From Actinomarina sp002308095 (GTDB lineage: Bacteria > Actinomycetota > Acidimicrobiia > Actinomarinales > Actinomarinaceae): DNA of 64,000 bases. Positions 59,713 through 64,000 of this stretch are shown piece by piece. A model generated the notes under the pieces. The model was not told the DNA's origin. It made no database searches and worked only from the letters and a program-made list of their open reading frames with translations. The stretch lies in the NCBI GenBank assembly GCA_045563135.1, contig JBJKUL010000001.1:1-64000 (forward strand). Reading direction: 5' to 3'. Within the stretch, counting starts at the first letter, position 1, and each line of letters opens with the position of its first letter. The position numbers and the translations under genes are program-made.

Positions 59713-60126
59713 ATGAAGAAAGTCTATATTGCAGGACCCTTATTTGACGATCATGAAAGAAAGTATTTAGAAGAAATTTCGGCTATTTTAGAAAAATATT
59801 CTTATGATACATTTTTACCCCATCGTGATGCGGGTTTAGTAAAAGGTGAATTTACTCTAGAAACAAAAACAAGGATTTACGACACGGACATGGAGAACCT
59901 GAAATCTGCAGATATAGTTGTAGCCTTACTCACTGGTAGGGACGTTGATTCAGGTACATCTGCTGAGATTGGTTATGCGTATGCTTCGAATAAAGTTCTT
60001 ATAGGAATAAGTGCAAACAACATTAAAGTGTTGAACAATTTTATATGGGGACTATTTAATTATGGAAAAAATATATTTGATGGTCTTGAGGATTTTGAAA
60101 GCTATATAGAAAATTTGAATAATTAA
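59713..60126 (+). CDS. Nucleoside 2-deoxyribosyltransferase-like protein
   Basis: A 137-residue protein with YIAGPLFDDHER near the start, MENLKSADIVVALLTGRDVDSGTSAEIGYAYA (catalytic Glu in AEIGYA) and a short beta end, the standard family outline. It exchanges bases on deoxynucleosides or hydrolyses nucleotides. Converges with the next lipoprotein gene, sharing four bases. Confidence 0.9.
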   Translation: MKKVYIAGPLFDDHERKYLEEISAILEKYSYDTFLPHRDAGLVKGEFTLETKTRIYDTDMENLKSADIVVALLTGRDVDSGTSAEIGYAYASNKVLIGISANNIKVLNNFIWGLFNYGKNIFDGLEDFESYIENLNN

Positions 60127-60554
60127 TACCTACTTAAAAAATCAGATAATTCTTTTTTAGATTCCAAGACTTTTTCGTCTGAAATCTCTTGATCACCAGC
60201 AATCGGACAGTCAGAGTTATTTCCATATAGAATATTTATTTGCTCGTAAACAAATGCTCTTGTTTCAAGATATTTTTTATATATGTCTTGATGTTTAACA
60301 TTTTTATCCAGATCTTTAAAAAAAATATCTCTATCTTCTTCAACAAGTGCATCAGATAGATTATTAATATAATCATTTAATTCAAAGCTTGTTTCAAAAA
60401 GTTGATTAGATAATGAAATATATTCCCTTTCAACTCTCTCACAAATAGAAAGCTCAGGGTCAAGAGTAGTTGTAGTAGTTTCAGGGATTTCCTCTATTGA
60501 ACTTGACCCACATGAGGCAATAAATACTATTAATAGAATTTTTTTTAATCTCAT
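60123..60554 (-). CDS. Lipoprotein, unknown
   Basis: A 143-residue lipoprotein: MRLKKILLIVFIASCGSSS with lipobox IASC, a Thr-rich linker (ETTTTTLDP), and a helical domain with two Cys (SICERVE and NSDCPIAGD). Not a member of the Cys-repeat family. TATAAT lies at -13 to -8. Function unknown. Confidence 0.75.
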   Translation of the reverse strand: MRLKKILLIVFIASCGSSSIEEIPETTTTTLDPELSICERVEREYISLSNQLFETSFELNDYINNLSDALVEEDRDIFFKDLDKNVKHQDIYKKYLETRAFVYEQINILYGNNSDCPIAGDQEISDEKVLESKKELSDFLSRY

Positions 60555-60558
60555 TTTT

Positions 60559-60825
60559 TTAATTATATTTATTATTTCTTTCTGAGAAAATTAAATAAAG
60601 TATTATTCCTGTGAAAACTGTAGTTAAAGAATTTGTAACCATCAAAGGATAGTCGGTCAGATAAAGACCATAAATAAACCATGACAAAGATCCTAAAAAT
60701 AGGAATAAATAAGTCAGAAGAGATAAACCCGCAGTTTCTCTAGTCCTAACTGTTTTAATAGCTTGTGGTAAAAATGAAACTGCAGTAAAAAAAGCAGCAA
60801 AGTATCCAAAAACAATTAAATTCAT
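60559..60825 (-). CDS. SemiSWEET sugar transporter
   Basis: An 88-residue three-helix protein with the PQ-loop FLPQAIKTVRTRETAGLSLLTY, typical of SemiSWEET transporters that work as dimers. I start it at ATG 60825, where TACAAT lies at -12 to -7. The lipoprotein gene follows after four bases. Confidence 0.88.
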   Translation of the reverse strand: MNLIVFGYFAAFFTAVSFLPQAIKTVRTRETAGLSLLTYLFLFLGSLSWFIYGLYLTDYPLMVTNSLTTVFTGIILYLIFSERNNKYN

Positions 60826-60874
60826 CAACGTATTGTAGCCAAATTACTTGAATTAGGTTGAGGTTATTTTAGAG

Positions 60875-60949
60875 TGGGCCTAGCTAGATTTGAACTAGCG
60901 ACCTCATCCTTATCAGGGATGCGCTCTAACCAGGCTGAGCTATAGGCCC
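60875..60949 (-). tRNA. tRNA-Ile (GAT)
   Basis: Complete cloverleaf read leftward: acceptor GGGCCTA/TAGGCCC, D arm AGCTCAGCCTGGTTAGAGC, anticodon stem CATCC/GGATG with loop CTGATAA (anticodon GAT), T arm with GGTTC-type loop GTTCAAATC. The discriminator is A. CCA is not encoded. Confidence 0.97.
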
Positions 60950-61038
60950 TTACGTCATATTTACAATAGTCACAATTAGAAAATATTTATAAAATTTTTT
61001 CATTTACGTCGAAATCCGAGGCATAATATTAAAAGCGA

Positions 61039-61111
61039 GGGGATGTAGCTCAGCTGGAAGAGCACCTGCTTTGCAAGCAGGGGGTCGTGGGTTCAAGTCC
61101 CATCATCTCCA
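61039..61111 (+). tRNA. tRNA-Ala (TGC)
   Basis: Complete cloverleaf: acceptor GGGGATG/CATCTCC (one G-U pair), D arm AGCTCAGCTGGAAGAGC, anticodon stem CCTGC/GCAGG with loop TTTGCAA (anticodon TGC), T loop GTTCAAGTC. The discriminator is A. It diverges from tRNA-Ile across 89 bases. Confidence 0.97.
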
Positions 61112-61131
61112 CTACAAAACTAAAAATTATT

Positions 61132-61362
61132 ATGGAATATTTAATAGCACTATTAATTGGATACTTAGTTTTTAGATTTTTAAGTAACTCCATTTCATCA
61201 CTTGCAAGCACACCTCCAGAAATTGATCCCGAAGATGTTCTCGAAACTATGCAAGATTTTCGATGTAATATTTGTGGTACTGAATTAACTATTAAACTTT
61301 TGTCAGTAGTTGCCAATGATCCTCCAAAACACTGTAAAGAAGAAATGCAGCCTCTTAATTAA
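61132..61362 (+). CDS. Small membrane-anchored zinc-ribbon-like protein
   Basis: A 76-residue protein: one N-terminal helix (MEYLIALLIGYLVFRFL), then CNICGTEL and a late HCKEEMQP, which could make a small metal-binding knuckle. The earlier ATG at 61087 lies inside tRNA-Ala, so I use 61132. Its stop shares a base with the GlpD start (TAATG), so the two are coupled. Function unknown. Confidence 0.7.
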   Translation: MEYLIALLIGYLVFRFLSNSISSLASTPPEIDPEDVLETMQDFRCNICGTELTIKLLSVVANDPPKHCKEEMQPLN

Positions 61363-62816
61363 TGAGTTTCTCACGAACTGAACAATTAAGAAATTTAGAA
61401 AAGGAAGAAGTTTTTGACTTACTAGTGATAGGTGGAGGAGTTGTAGGTGCAGCTTCTATGGCGATGGCAAGTGCCGATAATCTAAATGTAATATTGTTAG
61501 AAAAGAATGATTTTGCTTCTGGAGCATCAAGCAGAAGTACAAAACTACTACACGGTGGGATTAGATACTTGCCTCAACTTCAAATTGGTCTAGTAAGAGA
61601 AAGTTTGCAAGAACAAAAAGTACTTCAAAATCTTTTAGGTGGATTGTATAAGCCATTGCAACTGCTAGCTCCAATGTATAAAAACGATGGTTTTGCTGAC
61701 ATGCCTAAAATTTTCCAAAATAACTTTATTGCACCAAAGGCATTTAAGCTCGGATTATTTTTCTATGATTTTTTAGGATCAAGAAAAAAGAATAGAAGAC
61801 ATAAAAATGTATCTGTTGAAGAGACCTCTAAGATGTTTCCAATTCTAAAAAGACATAATTTGAAAAAGAGTTTTATTTTTGAAGATGCTCAAACAGACGA
61901 TGCAAAACTTGTCTTGACTCTTCTTAGAAATGGAGTCGAAGAATACGGATCAACAGCAATTAATTATTTTGAAATTACAAATATAACAAAGAGCGAAAAT
62001 ATTTACCAAGTTGAATGTTTAGATAAAATTTCCTCAAAAACTTTTAAATTAGAAGTGAGAAAAATAATTGCCGCTACAGGTGTTCACAATTTGCCCGGAG
62101 AATATAATTCAAAATCATCAAAAATGACATATAGTGGAGGTGCTCATCTAATTCTTAAAGGAGATCCATTAAATCTACAAGGTAAAGCAGTTTTACTGCC
62201 TAAAACTGAAGATGACAGAATAATGTTTGTCTTACCATGGTTAGGAAACACTATTGTAGGGACGACAGATACAAAAACATTTTCAGGCACCTTAGATAGA
62301 CCATTTGCTGACAACAATGACAAAGAGTTTCTATTAAAACATGTCAGAAAATATTTTGATATAGATAATCTTTCATATCTTTCTTCTTGGAGTGGAGTTA
62401 GAGCATTATTAGACAGTTCCTCTAGTAGTACTAAAAGCATATCTCGTGGCCATTTCATTAATGTTGTTGAGGACGGTTTTGTTCAAATAGCCGGTGGAAA
62501 GCTTACAGGGTTTAGAATCATTGCACAAGAAGCTCTCCAAAGAATATTTAACAAAGATTTTGATTTAGAAAAGTTAAAATTCGTTGATGACATCATGAAT
62601 TTATCTGAAACATATAAAGAAGATCAGTTTACTTTTACAGTTAAACATTATTGTGTTACAAAACCGACAGATTATCTTTTGAGAAGAACACACATTAGTT
62701 GGTTTAATGAAAATGGAGGAATTAAAAGCTTAAAAAAGATTACAGATAAATTTTATTCAAATACCCAGTATGTAGAAAGCTATGCAGAGTTGGTAGAAGA
62801 AGGATTAATAGATTAG
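61362..62816 (+). CDS. glpD: Glycerol-3-phosphate dehydrogenase
   Basis: A 484-residue FAD enzyme of the GlpD family: FAD motif VIGGGVVGAASMAMAS (about 21-36), FASGASSRSTKLLHGGIRYL, GVRALLD and the late GGKLTGFRIIAQEA. It oxidises glycerol 3-phosphate at the membrane and feeds electrons to quinone. No glpK or glpF is adjacent. Converges with crgA, sharing four bases. Confidence 0.93.
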   Translation: MSFSRTEQLRNLEKEEVFDLLVIGGGVVGAASMAMASADNLNVILLEKNDFASGASSRSTKLLHGGIRYLPQLQIGLVRESLQEQKVLQNLLGGLYKPLQLLAPMYKNDGFADMPKIFQNNFIAPKAFKLGLFFYDFLGSRKKNRRHKNVSVEETSKMFPILKRHNLKKSFIFEDAQTDDAKLVLTLLRNGVEEYGSTAINYFEITNITKSENIYQVECLDKISSKTFKLEVRKIIAATGVHNLPGEYNSKSSKMTYSGGAHLILKGDPLNLQGKAVLLPKTEDDRIMFVLPWLGNTIVGTTDTKTFSGTLDRPFADNNDKEFLLKHVRKYFDIDNLSYLSSWSGVRALLDSSSSSTKSISRGHFINVVEDGFVQIAGGKLTGFRIIAQEALQRIFNKDFDLEKLKFVDDIMNLSETYKEDQFTFTVKHYCVTKPTDYLLRRTHISWFNENGGIKSLKKITDKFYSNTQYVESYAELVEEGLID

Positions 62817-63067
62817 TTATAGTTTGTAGTCATTAAAAAGCCTGCACCAATCATGCCCAGACCACCCCACAAATACCATCTTGACACCGATCCTGGAAGA
62901 ATTGTTAGGTAGTTCAAAACAATCATTAGAACACCCAATATCATTAAAGAGCTCATTGTTAATACAAACCACCTAGGTGAAGGTCCCTTATCCCCACTTA
63001 ATTGAGTAGACATCTTTTTAGACTGAGTTGGTTTAGAGTTTTTTACTCTTTTTTTTGATACTGGCAT
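62813..63067 (-). CDS. crgA: Cell-division protein CrgA
   Basis: An 84-residue two-helix protein: basic N-terminus, PSPRWFVLTMSSLMILGVLMIVLNYL (helix 1), short loop, and WYLWGGLGMIGAGFLMTT (helix 2), the CrgA outline. It coordinates FtsZ and wall synthesis in actinobacteria and occurs near the origin there, which supports the phylum assignment. Confidence 0.93.
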   Translation of the reverse strand: MPVSKKRVKNSKPTQSKKMSTQLSGDKGPSPRWFVLTMSSLMILGVLMIVLNYLTILPGSVSRWYLWGGLGMIGAGFLMTTNYN

Positions 63068-63082
63068 ATTGAAAAGTGTAAA

Positions 63083-63922
63083 CTATTTATCATTTATTAC
63101 AATATATTTATTTTTAGTAATTTTAATTAAGTTATCTTTTTCCAATGAGTCAAGAACTCTTAGAGTTATTTCGGAAGTGGCTTCTAACTCTTTTTGAATC
63201 ACATTTTTTGTAACATTATCTTTAGATAACAAGATTTTCAATACAACTCCTCTTTTTTGCCTAAAGGAACCTTCAAACTTGGGTTGTATCTGGCTATTTT
63301 TTGTAATAAATTTATTACAAGACTTCTCTAAAGGACAAATAACACATTTTGGATTTTTACTCCTACATACAGTTGCACCAAGATCCATTAGTGCTTGGTT
63401 AAAATCTCTTGATTCAAATCTATGCAGAAAAGTATCTTGATTCGCCTGCAAAAAGTTTTTAATATCTTTGTCTTTGATCTTAAAGAATCTTTGTAAAATT
63501 CTTTTAATATTTGTATCTACTGCAATAACTTTTTCACCATACGCAAAACTAAGCAGTGCAGAGTTCGTATAAGGACCTACACCTGGAAGAACTGTGAAAT
63601 CAGGATATAGATTATCAAAGCCAGTTTTTGCTACAATTTTTGCAGTTTCATGTAATCTCATCGCCCTATTGTTATATCCCAATCCAGACCATAATTTCAA
63701 TATCTGTTTTTTAGAATCATTTGCCATATGCTTTGGCGTAGGGTATTTATCAATAAATTGTTCGTAATAACGATTAGCTCTCTCCAGCTGTGTTTGTTGA
63801 GATAGAGTTTCAATTAAAAGAATTTTCCAAGGGTTATTGGTATTTCTCCAAGAAAAAGATCTACGATTATTCGCATACCATTTCTTTAATTCTTTTTTAA
63901 AAATAGATATGTTAGTTGTCAA
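63083..63922 (-). CDS. mutY: A/G-specific adenine glycosylase MutY
   Basis: A 279-residue base-excision enzyme: catalytic Glu in IETLSQQTQ, helix-hairpin-helix LPGVGPYTNSALLSFAYG with Asp in VIAVDTNIKR, and an iron-sulfur cluster C-x6-C-x2-C-x5-C in CRSKNPKCVICPLEKSC. The C-terminal 8-oxoG-recognition domain is short; the full MutY of E. coli is about 350 residues. A winged-helix-like tail replaces it. TTG start overlapping the end of the upstream gene. Confidence 0.93.
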   Translation of the reverse strand: MTTNISIFKKELKKWYANNRRSFSWRNTNNPWKILLIETLSQQTQLERANRYYEQFIDKYPTPKHMANDSKKQILKLWSGLGYNNRAMRLHETAKIVAKTGFDNLYPDFTVLPGVGPYTNSALLSFAYGEKVIAVDTNIKRILQRFFKIKDKDIKNFLQANQDTFLHRFESRDFNQALMDLGATVCRSKNPKCVICPLEKSCNKFITKNSQIQPKFEGSFRQKRGVVLKILLSKDNVTKNVIQKELEATSEITLRVLDSLEKDNLIKITKNKYIVINDK

Positions 63923-64000
63923 AGCTTAATTCTACAAAGCCTTCAGGATCCAGGAATTCACCTTCTTCAGGGCTTTGGCTTGTAACCCTTCCACCAGTAT
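63912..64000 (-). CDS. C-terminal end of an unidentified protein
   Basis: The last 28 residues of a gene entering from the right edge, ending EGEFLDPEGFVELSFDN. The reading frame is fixed by its stop at 63914-63912, which overlaps the MutY start by 11 bases. Too short to identify. Confidence 0.6.
   Translation of the reverse strand, partial: TGGRVTSQSPEEGEFLDPEGFVELSFDN

Overview
The window looks like the replication-origin region of a small-genome, low-GC, free-living actinobacterium, most likely a marine one of the Acidimicrobiia/Actinomarinales type. The taxonomy is my inference. It rests on the gene order yidC-yidD-rnpA-rpmH | dnaA-dnaN-dciA-gyrB-gyrA-DUF3566, the parA-parB and trxB-cwlM neighbours, CrgA, AT-rich codon use, very short intergenic gaps, and uptake genes typical of marine oligotrophs (thiamine-precursor symporter under a TPP riboswitch, cobalamin-binding lipoprotein under a B12 riboswitch). 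Genes left of about 24.7 kb mostly run leftward and genes right of it mostly rightward, as expected for bidirectional replication from oriC near 24.7-26.3 kb. No ribosomal RNA genes, CRISPR arrays, insertion sequences or phage genes are visible.

Layout. 1-4.6 kb: M20 peptidase (cut by the left edge) and a FtsX/MacB-type ABC exporter. 4.7-9 kb: a candidate small RNA, then a zinc-uptake locus (znuA-znuC-znuB plus a His-rich lipoprotein) facing a Fur-family repressor, with two Fur/Zur-like operators between them. 9-24.7 kb: housekeeping genes (M48 peptidase, prenyl transferase, M24 peptidase, cold-shock protein, ArgR, CCA-adding enzyme, NUDIX, TrxB, CwlM-like protein, ParB/ParA with a perfect parS inside rsmG, Jag, YidC, YidD, RnpA, L34). 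24.7-32.8 kb: oriC, dnaA, dnaN, dciA-like, gyrB, gyrA (with a KKPAA-repeat N-terminal extension), DUF3566; recF is absent from its usual place. 32.8-36.5 kb: B12 riboswitch and BtuF-like lipoprotein, DUF2090 aldolase-like protein, PPi-type phosphofructokinase, hotdog thioesterase.

36.5-47.9 kb is the most accessory-looking part. Four paralogous lipoproteins, each with two Cys-x(n)-G-x(n)-P repeat units, surround a two-component system and a MacA-ABC-permease exporter. Two genes there are broken by single-base frameshifts. A membrane/exported-domain gene of clearly higher GC sits between two perfect 17-bp direct repeats, as if inserted at the 3' end of one lipoprotein gene. I regard this cluster as the likeliest undescribed system in the window: a sensor-controlled envelope export module with its own family of Cys-rich lipoproteins.

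47.9-64 kb: MDR reductase, DUF4864-like lipoprotein, three tiny membrane proteins, MgtE, S9 peptidase, TPP-riboswitch-controlled sodium symporter, EamA transporter, type-4 uracil-DNA glycosylase, CbiM-type metal transporter with a Nur-like operator, hydrolase, DUF3445 protein, deoxyribosyltransferase, SemiSWEET, isolated tRNA-Ile and tRNA-Ala genes, GlpD, CrgA, MutY.

A pattern across the window: at least twelve gene starts lack a ribosome-binding site and carry a TAnnnT hexamer exactly at -12 to -7 from the start codon, which fits leaderless mRNAs. I used this to choose several starts.
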